Below are positions 1 through 21,996 of a stretch of DNA of 64,000 nucleotides, in pieces. The notes below the pieces were generated by a model. That model worked only from the letters and a program-made list of their open reading frames with translations. It ran no database searches and was not told where the DNA came from. This stretch comes from Silene noctiflora. Lineage: Eukaryota; Streptophyta; Magnoliopsida; Caryophyllales; Caryophyllaceae. Position numbers and translations under genes: made by a program. The number at the start of each line of letters is the position of its first letter. Position 1 is the first letter of the stretch. The stretch is from the NCBI GenBank assembly GCA_009801015.1, contig VHZZ01000128.1, positions 127,439-191,438 on the forward strand, given 5' to 3'.

Positions 1-785
1 TGTGTACTTCTTAGTATGTTATGCCTCACATTGAAAAATAATTTAGGTGTGATGAATACATATAAATAATAAAATTGTCCCACATCGAAATATTAACATA
101 AGATAGGGTGATTCTATGATTATAAATATAAGACATTATTGGAACTTAGGTGTCAATTCAAAATATTTGGAGTCTTTAGTATGTCATAGAGAGTTTTTAA
201 GAGAGTGTATCAATGCACAATATGATATATATTTTCTATGTTATATTGAAATTATATTTATAATTTTTATTTATATTTGGCAAAAAAAAGTATTGTAAAA
301 AAATTATGAAAATTATATAATTAGATTTGTAGTAAAAAAAAAATGCTATCATTAGAGTATAAATTTCATATCATTTGCAGATATTTTAATTATGATAATA
401 AAAATAGAAAAAAAAAGTACGAATATTAATAGATAGTATAATATTTGCACATATTTTAAATATGATTAAAAAAAATAGAAAAAAAAAGTACGAATATTAA
501 TAGATAGTATAATATTTGCTCATTATTAAAGCGGGTTTGATGTCGAATTAGGTGCGAAAAATATTGTGTATTTCTAAGTATATTATTTGTCCCACATTGA
601 AAAATAATGTAAGTGTGATGAATATATACTACGTATAAATAGTTGAATTGTCTCACATCAACAGATTATCATAAGGTTGGGTTATCCCATGACTATAAAT
701 AATCGTTGAACTTCGGTATCAATCCAAAAACTTTGAGTCTCTCAAGTATTGTATTCGAGAGCTCTTATAAGAGTACGTCAGTAAC
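1..785 (+). repeat. Diverged direct-repeat pair with USE-like and TATA-like motifs
   Basis: Bases 1-216 and about 566-785 are diverged copies of one sequence in the same orientation, starting TGTGTA and sharing blocks such as GAACTT-GGT-TCAAT-CAAAA and GAGTCT. Each copy holds two CCCACATCG-like words, each followed by TATAAATA at similar spacing. No coding sequence is visible between the copies. They may be old LTR-like or TRIM-like ends (a fossil), or duplicated snRNA-type promoters. Spurious short ORFs here are not genes. Confidence 0.5.
375..515 (+). repeat. Two-copy tandem repeat, about 70 bp unit
   Basis: Two adjacent units (about 375-443 and 444-515) share an A-rich core followed by AAAGTACGAATATTAATAG and ATAGTATAAT. 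The unit is AT-rich and non-coding and lies between the two larger direct repeats. Confidence 0.6.
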
Positions 786-928
786 AACAATAACATATAA
801 ATATTAACCTTATAACCTTTTTTTCATTAACAAAGTNTTTTATGTTTTATTTTATTTGAAAAATATATTTTAATCATATGTAAACAAAATTAGACATAAA
901 ATGCAAAATTATAACTAAGTTAATTATT

Positions 929-956
929 CCGTTGCAACGGACGGGTGTCAAACTAG
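929..956 (+). mobile_element. Helitron 3' terminus (element body to the left)
   Basis: The 12-base perfect palindrome CCGTTGCAACGG (929-940) is followed 12 bases later by CTAG (953-956) and a host T. A short hairpin just upstream of CTRR with insertion before T is the diagnostic 3' end of plant Helitrons. The 5' end was not found and may lie before the window. The direct repeats at 1-785 may be inside it. Confidence 0.55.
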
Positions 957-1034
957 TAACTATGAAACCTTACTCAAAATGTACAAGTTATTATCCGGCC
1001 TTGGGTTTTGCGTTTTGAGATAGATTTTCAAATA

Positions 1035-1122
1035 TTTTCTCCGTCCTAATTATTAGTTTACCTTTTATTTTTATTTTTTGTCAGATTTAATCAAAGGTAA
1101 ACAAATGATCCGAACAAGTAGA
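1035..1122. mobile_element. Degenerate Stowaway-like MITE
   Basis: The left side reads CTCCGTCCTAATTATTAG and the right side AATCAAAGGTAAACAAATGAT, matching the inner ends of the clearer Stowaway copies at 12679 and 55185. Outer ends and target duplication are eroded. It lies just beyond the 3' end of the receptor kinase gene. Confidence 0.35.
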
Positions 1123-1386
1123 TAAAACTTAGTATGAGATACACAAGTGGTTTTCTTACAATAATTACAAGTATTTGTCAAAATGAAACCTCAAATCCTC
1201 CTGCAACAAATTTTACATCTGTGTCTGCATTCCCTTTGCAAAGGGCTGGAACAGAGTTTTCAAGCAGGCACACCTACATCAGAAAGAATCCGTTTCCAAA
1301 ACAGAAGGCGACAAGGGTAACGCAGGAAGAAGAGAGGAATTATCGACAATAAAATCGACTTTTGTCATGGGAGACATTTAGATGCA

Positions 1387-12127
<10,741 letters not shown>

Positions 12128-12284
12128 CCCAAATAATTCCCTCCGTCTGTCTGTCAGTTATTCAACACTAACACCTTGCTGCAGTCACACAACAAGCAAA
12201 AAAGAAAAAAAAAATTATGCATTTTTCATCATTAATGAATATTTTGGATCAAAACTTTGGCAATTGTCAATTTCTACTGGTAAT

Positions 12285-12352
12285 GCATTGATGCAGATGG
12301 GTTTTGAACCCGGTTATTGGTACTACACCAGTACACCCTGACAACCTTGTGA
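12285..12352 (-). mobile_element. tRNA-like SINE fragment
   Basis: On the minus strand GGGTTCAAAACCC resembles a Pol III B box, preceded by a GTACTGGTGTAGTACC stretch. Ends and tail are not defined. It is unlikely to be a functional tRNA because no full cloverleaf can be drawn. Confidence 0.3.
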
Positions 12353-12678
12353 AGTAACCTTATAATTCATATTACTTTGCCTAATCACTGAATCAACAAA
12401 TCAACAAATAATAATAGATAGTAAATTTGACAACAGAATTTAAAATTAGTCCTATATCTAACAACCTTACAATCAAAATTAGCCTAAAACTGACAAAACC
12501 CAGATGTAACAATCTTAGATTACAGCCTAGCAAATAATAACGATATTAAATTTACCCAGTGCCTCAATGGCTCCTGCAAATTACGATAAAAGATATTAAA
12601 CTTGACAAGCAGCAGCAGCAAAAACATTATCATGGTGCCTGGCTCCGCAATTGCAGCCTGACCCTTGTAAAAACAATA

Positions 12679-12772
12679 CTCCCTCGGTCCCAATTATTTG
12701 TTTACTTTTTTTTATTCTTTGTCAGGCATATTTTAATCGAAGGTAAGCAAATAATTGGGACGGGACGGGGAG
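12679..12772. mobile_element. Stowaway MITE (94 bp)
   Basis: It starts CTCCCTCGGTCCCAATTATT and ends with the near inverted complement AATAATTGGGACGGGACGGG, and TA is present on both sides. It is short and non-coding. It belongs to the same subfamily as 55185-55277, sharing GTTTAC next to the termini. Confidence 0.85.
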
Positions 12773-13649
12773 TAACTCTGATACAAAGATATTAAATTTG
12801 AAAAAAAAAAAAAAAACAGTAAGAAAACACAGCAGAAGGTGATTAAGAAAGTTTGAAAATCTTACAAATGAAGTAAATAACTGGTGTCAGCAGAAACTAA
12901 AACTCAGTACTGTCAGGAGGTTAAGTAAAAAAAGTGAAGAGTGAAAACAGTAATTACTGTGAGTGTATTATTGTAAGCGTGCGGTTGATTGTACAAAGAA
13001 GACCTGTAGTCGTACTTGCAGAGTTACAGTCTTACTGCATTGAGAAGGTCAAAGATTAATGATAGTGGGAGATTGAACGAGCACAAATTTCCTGCAGATT
13101 ATATTAGTTTAAGAAATAAAGTATGCACAGATGATTGATTATGGTGTATTATTATTATATTGTAATCATGGCAGACACAAGAATATTATTATTGGAAAAT
13201 GGAAAATTCAGTCAAGAAAAATAGACTTTTCTTTTACTTGCTGTTTTTGGTCTTACATATTTACCCAATTAGTCTCTCTTATGATGGATATGGGTTAAAA
13301 CGAGTCAAATAGCATGTCATTTGCATAGATATGCGTGAAAGACAAATGTTTTGTTAATATCTAAGCACTCTCTTTTTGTCTTATCAAAATAAATGATATG
13401 TTATTTGACCCGTTTAAGTTAAAAACGGATACTGTCGTGTTAAACAACAATTTGGGTTATGACTATTATTCTAGACTTTTAAATGATGTTAACACTTGAC
13501 AGTGTACAAGTGACATATTGGTTTCTAATTACTTACTTGTTATTCCCTTTAATTGGGGTAATTGTAAAGTGACATATTGCGAATGCAAGTAACGGTCCGA
13601 AGGTGATACCGGCCATGATGGAAAAATACAAAACTATCATGAGAAAATG

Positions 13650-13735
13650 TCTTAGAGTAGTGATTAAGATAGAGATATACCGTACATAAGTTCTTAGGTT
13701 CGAATATCCCCGCCCTGCTTAACTTGGCTTACCCA
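13650..13735 (+). mobile_element. tRNA-like SINE fragment
   Basis: The B-box-like TAGGTTCGAATATCCCC lies about 45 bases downstream of GTAGTGATTAAGATAG, an A-box-like stretch. No tail or target duplication was recognised. Kept as a low-confidence SINE relic. Confidence 0.3.
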
Positions 13736-13910
13736 TGACTCGTCCTAGTCTAGTTCAAGGCCAAACCTTTGACAGCCTAGCCTTGCGCACCCTGCCTATC
13801 CCCCCGGGACGATTCAGGATGGGGGGCTTGGCCTTGCCCATGGCTAGATCTAGATTGTTCGTAATCATCCCAGATACCTCAGTTCTACTTCATTTTACTT
13901 GGGCATAAAT

Positions 13911-14008
13911 TCTTTTGTGACGGACAAAATCCGTCACAGACTTGTGACATGAGATAAAGGGACGAGTGGGCAGGGCAAATGAGAGGGCAAGTTGAAAAGG
14001 TTTATAAG
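13911..14008. mobile_element. TGACGGA-family MITE, partial copy
   Basis: TTGTGACGGACAAAATCCGTCACAGACTTGTGAC forms the same inverted-repeat head (split here as TTGTGACGGACAAAATCCGT then CACAGACTTGTGAC) as the copies at 15618 and 36147. It is followed by GAGTGGGCAGGG. The right arm is missing or eroded. Confidence 0.5.
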
Positions 14009-14490
14009 AGATCACAAGCTCAAGAGTAAGAGGAGGTGTTATTTGGGTCAGTACGTTTCATAAGAGTGGTAGAAAACAAAACAAGATGCAGAGAATAAAA
14101 GTAGGAAACGGACAACGTGAGAGACTCTGACAAGGTCTCCAATAATTTTATTGGGATCCCAAAAAAAAAGGGTTGTTTACAGTTTACCCAAGAAAGGCGT
14201 GAGATTAAAGGAACCAATTTTGAGACCTTCCTCAACTTTAAAGCTTTTGCTCGATCGCAGCAACATTACTACATTAGTGCTCAACTAGACACTGGCGGAA
14301 GTTAGAAATTGATTCAGTGGGATGAAAAATCTCAGCTGAAACAAATGGGTAATAGTGTAAGAAAAACTCGAAAAAAGTTGAAGAACTTTAAGTCTTAAAC
14401 TAAACACTTTAAAATTTCCGACAGATCCACCATTGCTAGTAGAGCAGACGGTGAATGTAGAAGGGATGATCTATCGGCCCGTGTTCGTTT

Positions 14491-14527
<37 letters not shown>

Positions 14528-15125
14528 TTTATGGTTGATTTGGGCAACGTTGGTTTGAAAGAGTATTCTTAGTTTGGTGAGGCAGTCAAAGGCTCCAACA
14601 AAGATGAGGCCAAAATGCGAAAATAAACAAAAAGGTGCACCCTAAATCATTTGTTAACCTCATCCATAAAGACATCCCATGTGTTCTTACTACTTTGGAA
14701 CACCTTTGTGTGTCATCTTTGTGCTTATACTTCTATTAAATTACTAATCCTCATTATATTAGCCCCTTCATCACGCTCATTAATTTATGCCTATCTAGGT
14801 TTAATAGACTTCTTATGCAACTTTGTGTACATGTAGAGATTATCGTGTCAAACGGTTTATACATATACTTAATCATCATGTAATAAGATAAAGGATACGG
14901 ACTTCATTTTCTCTAATAACCTAAATAAAGTATAATTAGATAGTTTAGAATAAAATTTAAACCGTTGAGAGAAAATGGAGAGATGAAGAAATGTAGATGA
15001 TCTAAATTAAAATTATCAAAGTCAAACTAAAACAAGACACCTAGGATTTCGGTGAGAAGAAAGAATACTCAACAATGATATATAGGACGTCATTCGATGA
15101 TACAAAGGTCTCGATACAACACGTA

Positions 15126-15345
15126 GAGTATGGCTGGTCAAACCCGACCTGCCCCTATCCCTAGCCGGTTTCGGGTCCATAATATAGAACCCGAACCCGC
15201 CCTTGACCTACCTTAATCTCGCCTCTCGGGTCACTTAACTATTTCCCGGCCCGCATGAAGTCTAACCCGACTCGTCCTCTATCCCGGGCCGGTTCCGAGT
15301 CCCCCTTCCTCGGGTCTACCAGCCCGGCCGTTTGACCACTCCTAA
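15126..15345. repeat. Degenerate CCCGAC/GGGTC-rich block
   Basis: This is a GC-rich island in AT-rich DNA, with many overlapping variants of CCCGACC, CGGGTC, CCCGCC and GGCCGG. Similar blocks lie at about 2580-2720, 36365-36545, 43175-43280 and 50940-51210. There is no coding frame. Confidence 0.5.
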
Positions 15346-15617
15346 TACCGAGTACACAAAAATAAAAGACTTTACATAAGAGCATCGAAAAAAGTGATAT
15401 CAAACTCGATACCATAACGCCATCTCAATTTCCATGTCATATTACTTATATTACATTATTTTACAGAATATGGGCTTTAGGTTTTAAACCCTCATAAAAT
15501 CCTCATTAATACTTGAACGTTACTTAAAATAAGCCAATACGAATTATGATCACACCCTAACTAAAATTTGAAAAATGCAAACATAAATGTGACTTGTGAG
15601 ACAAAAAAAAAAAAAAC

Positions 15618-15806
15618 ACAAATTCTCATTTGTGACGGAAGGTATCCGTCACAAGCTTGTGACGGATACCATTTTGTCTCACAAAATGCCCATGAGAGGA
15701 GAGAGGAAAGCAAGTGGGGGGTGCCCCCACCTTGTCTCCCCTATTCGTTTTGTAAGTGGTATTACCCGTCGCAAAGATCCGACCCGTCACAAGGGAGACT
15801 TGTTGA
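15618..15806. mobile_element. TGACGGA-family MITE
   Basis: The left end is CTCATTTGTGACGGAAGG with nested complements ATCCGTCACAAGCTTGTGAC. The middle carries CATGAGAGGAGAGAGGAAAG and GTGCCCCCACCTTGTC. The right end is GACCCGTCACAAGGGAGAC. It closely matches 20652-20833 along its whole length. There is no ORF of its own and the superfamily is not assigned. Confidence 0.75.
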
Positions 15807-16271
15807 AAAAAAAAAAAGCTTCCTAAAGTGAAAGCAAAAACCAAAAAAAAAAAAAAGCAAAAGCAAAGAGTCCACTACAGGTTCAGAAAGACAGAAAGAC
15901 AGAAAGACGGACAAAGACTGAAGAAATGTGGAACAAACATACTCCTTCTTTTCCCTGGATTTCCTCTTCCATTGTCCTCAAAACAATACTATAATATACA
16001 CTAGACTGTTATATTATTACTAAGTTTTAGTATATGATAATGTTATGATATGAAATCATGTCACAATTAAGCAGGGGCAGACCTAGAACTAAAATTTTGG
16101 GTAGCGCGTGTTGTTTTATAGTTATGTTAAGGCTCGTATAAAAATCGAAAATCTTAACCATTTTTTGGAAGTTTGGGGCAGCAGAGTTTTTGCCCTGCAA
16201 ATAAGGAGTATAATACTAGGAGTTTGATCAAAGAGAGGTTAGTTGGTGCAAGTCATTGTTAAGAGAACAAA

Positions 16272-19200
16272 ATGGTTGCAGAAGATAAAGCACAACTCTC
16301 TTCTGTCTATATTCCTGATTGTAACAAACTATGCAACACTTTGAACAACCGGTAACGTTCTTCGCCTTTTTTTTTCTTTTTTGAATTATGAGGTAACCCG
16401 CAAGGCAGCAACTGCTAACTTTTGTACTAGGTGCCTGCAAATCACGTAAACTAGGTTATCCGCCCTTTTTACTAGGGTAACAGGCGGTTGTTTTGTTGTT
16501 ATCATCGTTATTTACTAGCAATACTATTTTGTATGGAGTTTATTTTTTCACTTTTGTAGGATTTTTGATTGGTTTTTCAATGTGAAACCAGAGGATGCAC
16601 CTGTCCATCCATTTGTTCATCTTTGATTAAGAAACGATAAAAAAAAAAAAAAAAAAAAGTAAATAAATGATTGGGTTGAAGGTACTAATTTTGAAAATTC
16701 TGTTCGGTGTGGTGGGCTAAACAACAAATTTTATGATTCTTTCGATAGTCGATACTTCAACTTTGACAGTGATGATTTGGAGTAACTTTTTAACTTGAAA
16801 CCTTAAAATCAATACCTGCCTTTTGAAAATGTAGTTCTATGTTAATCACATGTTTTTGGTTTAAAATGAAGCGTCAAAGGTTAAGTGTCGTACCTATGTC
16901 AAAATGTTGAGTGCTGAACACAAATACTAGAGGTAATATGAGGTGTCAAGTAACATAGTTGTAATATGAACTATTGGAGAGATGTTTTTAACTTTCTATT
17001 GCCGAGTTTATGACCCTGCAGCATCTTTCAAGACGTTGCTGGAGACGTGACAGTTGTCGTCAATGGCGAATCTTATCTACTTCACAAGGTAAAATCTATG
17101 GTTCCAGTATTCAGTTTGTGTCGAAAAATGTCCTTTGATTAAGTTGTTGTACTAAGCTAGTACTGATAGCCGTATATTTGATTAAATTGAAGTTTCCACT
17201 TGTCTCTCGGTGTGGGAAATTCCGTAAAATGGTTGCAGAAGCCATGGATTCAAATCTATCCATGTTTGAGATCAATGATTTACCAGGGGGTCCACAGGCA
17301 TTTGAGCTAGCAGCAAAATTCTGCTATGGCATGAACTTCGAGATCACTGCAGGAAATGTTGCATTCCTGCGTTGTGTAGCTGAGTACTTGGAAATGACGG
17401 AAGACTACCAAGAAGAGAACCTAATCTCAAGAACCGAAGCTTATTTGGACGAAGTCATGGCTCATAGTATTGAGAAATCCATGGAAGTTCTCTTTACTTG
17501 CGAGTCCTTACCCAACATTGTAGACCAGGTGGAGATCCCAAGGAGATGTGTGGATGCAATTGCTAGGAACGCGTGCAGGGAGCAGCTAATATCGAGTTTT
17601 GATCACTTGGGTTGTGATGAGGAATTAGGGGAACTGAAGGAAGCCTACATTGATTGGTGGGTGGAAGATTTGTCGGGGCTTAGGATCGATTTCTACCAGC
17701 AGGTCATCTCGGAAATGATGACACAAGGGATAAATTGTTGTAGTGTCATTGCTTCGCTGATGCACTATGCTCAGGTCTGGCTAAAGGGTATCGGAAAACT
17801 TCAGATTTGGAACCCGGCAAGGCTACGATCAAATTGTAATAACACAAAAGAGAATGATCAGAAGGTAATTGTGGAATCTCTGGTGAATCTTCTCCCACCT
17901 CAAGAAAAGTCGATTCCAGTTCCTCTAACTTTTCTTTTCGGGTTGTTGAGGATGGCGATCATGGTGGATGCTACCGTTGCCAGCAGGCTTGAGCTGGAAA
18001 GACGGGTTGGGTTTCGATTACAGATGGTCTCGCTTGATGACTTGCTCATCCCGTCCGCTCACAACGGGGATTCATTATTCGATGTGGACACGATTTGCAG
18101 GATACTGGAGAACTTTCTTCAAAGGATGGATAGTGAAGAAACTGAAGAATGTGGGTATGAATCTCAAGGGTTTAGTTCTCCAAGTCACGGTTCTCTGTTA
18201 CAAGTCGGAAGGCTTATAGACGCGTATCTGGCAGAAATAGCCCCTGATCCTCACCTTTCTTTACAGAAGTTCACTACTGTAATTGAGACTTTGCCGGATT
18301 ATGCCCGTGTTATTGATGATGGACTCTACAGAGCAATTGACATCTATCTAAAGGTACTAGAAAATGGTCAATTTTTTTTATACTACTTGTAAGACCTGCA
18401 AACGGGGGATCATGTCGGATTGTCAGGTCAATTTGGGTCTTTTCCGGCAAATTGTTGAGTCCTGAGTTTAGTCTAAGACGAGTAAATTAGATCGTGTTCG
18501 TTAGGGTTTCTTTCATCAATTATGTAGAAAAACTTTTCATATAAGTCATTTTAGAACGGGTTATTTTCTGGAGGATTATTTAGGTCAGGTACGTGTCAGG
18601 TCACTTTGGATATATTATGCACTTTGGATCATACATTCATACTGGTTCATTTTCGAATTAACGGTTAGAGGCGGAGTCAATCGACTTTTAGTAGTTTTGT
18701 TTTGGCTTGCTGCTATCAAGATTTTTGCAGTTTTTGTTTAGCTAAGGCGCTTAGCCGTGAAAATAGCCATTTTCGGGTCAATTGGTTTCAGATCAGGTAA
18801 CTTGGGGTTTCATGCCATTTTTATTTGAGATGCTTTCTAAACAGTCATTGGGCTTTTGTGCAGGCTCATCCTATGCTAACAGAAGACGAGCGCAAGAAGC
18901 TAAGCAAGTACATAGACTGCCAAAAGCTGTCACAAGAAGCATGCAACCACGCTGCGCAGAATGATAGGCTGCCAGTAGTAATGACAGTAAGAGTCCTCTA
19001 TCACGAGCAGCTTCGATTGAGGAATGCTATGTCTGTAAGTTCAGGTGAGGGACCGTTTTCTCAGAAAATGAGCAGCGGGATTCCAAGCGCTGCAATGTCA
19101 CCTCGGGACACATACGCATCATTGAGAAGAGAGAATCGAGAACTAAAGCTTGAGATCTCGAGGATGAGGATGAGGCTAAATGATCTGGAGAAGGAGCAAA

Positions 19201-19382
19201 CTTGTATGAAACAGGAAATGCTGGATAACGTAGGGAATGGCAGGACATTCTTCACTTCTTTGTCCAAGGGAATTGGAAAGATTGCAATCTTTAGCGGCCC
19301 ATTAGGGAACAAGAGACAGAGGCCGGCGACGAAAGGAAAGGGAAATCAAACTGGCCGTAGTCGCAGGGACTCAATTTCTTAG
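16272..19382 (+). CDS. BTB/POZ and NPH3 domain protein (At3g08570-like)
   Basis: 608 aa from exons 16272-16351, 17022-17088, 17193-18353 and 18864-19382. NRL (NPH3/RPT2-like) proteins are plasma-membrane scaffolds, and some are CUL3 ubiquitin-ligase adaptors in phototropin or auxin-related signalling. Seen here: an N-terminal BTB fold (about 28-120; IFQDVAGDVTVVVNGESYLL followed by HKFPLVSR), an NPH3 domain from about 203 (WWVEDLSGLRIDFYQ) to about 500, a C-terminal coiled coil (about 518-552; SLRRENRELKLEISRMRMR), and a basic tail ending RSRRDSIS. The first exon is short with donor CG-GTAACG. It was chosen because its phase-2 end fits exon 2 and the joined N terminus resembles At3g08570. The in-frame ATG at 17178 lies in an intron and is not the start. 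Known NRLs are 550-750 aa. Exon 1 is the weakest part. Confidence 0.9.
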
Positions 19383-20651
19383 AAAATGGTCATTTATCGA
19401 AAACAAAGATCTTGGAGCGCCTTTCTTAAACCCGGCTACACGTATCAGACATGGAGCGTGTCCGAGTTTGACTAAGTTCTTTTATTACCTTCATGTTTTT
19501 CGGTTAAAACGAAATTGTTCAAAATATAATAGTTGTGCCTGAGCACGGAGAGTCGGAGTACCGAGTACGTAGGGTAAAAGATGAATTCATAGTCCGTATA
19601 TGTAGGTCTCCAAAAGTTTGCAACTAACATAGCTTCTATGTTCCATTCAACGGTCTGTATCAAATTTAAGTCATGTGCCACATTTGTCCGTGCGTCGCGT
19701 CACGTCGATTGTAAGACATGGGAGTACCAGATAACATGAGGTATTTCATATTTAATTCGCAAATTATATTATGCGACAGTTGTGTAAACACATTGCTATA
19801 GACTCGATAAGTGATATCAAACATCCTTGTACCGTGGAGGGATTCAATAAGACAACAAGTGATATCAAAGCAGATGCCCCCAAGTCGATTTCTCAGTTTT
19901 ATCAATAAAGTTGTTAAATTTAGGACTTGAACCTTAATTGGAAGCTGGAACAACAATCTCGTACTATATCAAGTTTTAACATAAATATAATAAAAATAGG
20001 TATTAAAGTCCACAATTTGGAAGAAAGGAATGGTTAGAAGTTAGAAGTAGCCAAAGCAAGCAACATAATCCAATAGTCACATGAAAATGACATGATACCC
20101 ACATGCATCAAACATTATTTCATCCACTTTATGCTCCCTAACCAATCTATAATCATTCGGTCTCCCTTAAAACGAATAACGAAGATATACTCCGTATTTT
20201 TTTATAATTAAAAAGGGTTAAATAATATCCTTTTGAATAGGTAAGGCAATCTTTTGTTCTTCCTCATATTAACTGTTTTTGTCCACCTTTTTCTGAATAA
20301 GTAGTATTTAACCCGTTTTAACCACGAATAATTCCGTCTTAAAAGAATTTGTGTATAATAATATCTTTTTCTAAACAAGTGATGATGGTAGGGTTAGTTA
20401 GCTAATCAACATCTATGTGGGATTGTACAAAATGTAAATAAGATTTTAGAGTGATCCGATGTCTTAATCATGTCACATGAATCATGATGACCCACTTTTA
20501 TGGATGGCGTTAATAATTACGTAACTTCGTAAATCAGTGCAAAATCATTTTGGTTAGTTTTTAGATACTTAATTAAGTTGGTCGAAATTTGACGCCAACA
20601 ATTGCTATCCAAATAAACAGTCTTTGAATCTCCCTTGGGTATTATTATTAG

Positions 20652-20833
20652 GGCAATTCTCATTTGTGACGGACGTATCCGTCACAAATGAGAAGACGGG
20701 TACCACTTTGTCTCACAAAAGACCCATGAGAGGAGAGAGGAAAGCAAGTGGAGGGGTGCCCCCACCTTTTGCTTTATTCGTTTTGTGAGTGGCATTACCC
20801 GTCACAAATACCGACCCGTCACAAGGGAGACGC
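20652..20833. mobile_element. TGACGGA-family MITE
   Basis: It starts TTCTCATTTGTGACGGACG and ends CCGACCCGTCACAAGGGAGA. It shares CCATGAGAGGAGAGAGGAAA and GGGGTGCCCCCACC with the copy at 15618, and is flanked on both sides by TTATTATTA-like sequence. Confidence 0.75.
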
Positions 20834-21799
20834 TTTGTTATTATTATGACTTTTACGGAGTATCAATTTAATTTTAACTATTCACTCTTAAACCGTTAAA
20901 CCTAACAATTTAGTAGTTAAAATTAACTATCTGATTTTAATGCTCATATTGAATCTCCCTACGGTATTATTATGACTTCTGACTTATTAGACATACCCAA
21001 TAATGGTATGCTAGTTTACATTGGGGGGTTTTTTTATTATTATTTTAACTCATTTTAGTTTATTTCACCTTCAGTTCAATTCAGTTCAACTCATATTTTC
21101 ACAAATTAACTATTATTTCAGTTTAGTTCAGCTCCATTAAGTTCGATTCAGCTTTTTTCAGCCGTAAAAAACATGGCCTTATGGGAAACTTAATTTTGCT
21201 GAGTTGCACTTAACTTACAAGAGCTTAACTTTATCGAACTAAACTTAAAAAAATGTGACTTTAAATCCAAACAAAACAGAGCTTTGTTCCCTATCTACCT
21301 CTTGAGATAGGGCTTTGACTTTTAATATACCAAAACTTTGACTTTGAAATTTTTTAACCGTATCTGACTAAGTTATTGATCAGAGACCACAATTTCATAC
21401 CCTTTATATGTTTTTGGTGCTCTTTTTATTGTTCATTGTGACCCAAAGTAACATTTTAATTTCGTAAAATTAGCTGACATTCTACTTTCCATAAATTTGA
21501 CAACCAACAACACAAAAGTCGATTAATTTCTTAAATTAGGTGACATTGAAAGTCCTCTGAAAACAACCGAACAACCCAGTATCAAGCATTAGTTGACACT
21601 GATAGTCTCTGAAAGATTTCAAGTAATTGAAATTTATGGCATGCATTGCATTGCATGGGTCGCAATACTAAGAGGTAATGGTGGTAGAATACCACATGTG
21701 ACATGTCCAATTCCAACATTTTATTTTATTTTATTAGGTAAAGTGGGGTTTGCTTCATGTGCCCTTCTTTGTGCCCACTATATGAAAGCAAAGGGTCTT

Positions 21800-21996
21800 G
21801 TTTGTGACGAACATAATCCGTTACAAGTTAAAGACAAATAGTACATTTCTCATAATAAGGCAAGTAAAAAGATAAGTGGGGTAAAAATGGAGCATCTCAT
21901 AAATAGTATCACTTGCATATTATGAGAGAGACACTTTATCCGTCTTCATCTTATGACGGATGGTGCTCGTCTTCGATGAGAATTTGTGTTACTAAA
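21800..21996. mobile_element. TGACGGA-family MITE, diverged subfamily
   Basis: The left end TTGTTTGTGACGAACATAAT and the right end ATGACGGATGGTGCTCGTCT then TCGATGAGAATTTGTGT match the layout of the copy at 36147 (GGCAAGT, AATGGAGCA, CACTTGC, GAGAGACAC in order). It is more diverged, so older. Confidence 0.65.

Larger units (their letters stand above)
12128..16271. other. Intergenic region between divergent receptor kinase and NPH3 genes
   Basis: The two genes are divergently transcribed, so this 4.1 kb must hold both promoters. It contains the Stowaway at 12679, TGACGGA MITE sequences at 13911 and 15618, tRNA-like SINE fragments, a 28-A run at 14497-14524, and a GGGTC-rich block at 15126-15345. 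Short ORFs here have no recognisable product. Confidence 0.8.

Noticed and set aside
116-298. snRNA gene downstream of the USE/TATA motifs
   Set aside because: No U1, U2, U4, U5 or U6 core sequence was recognised downstream, so only the promoter-like motifs are reported.
17178-17192. ATG start for the NPH3 protein
   Set aside because: It lies in an intron just before the acceptor TTGAAG; the BTB domain needs the upstream exons at 16272 and 17022.
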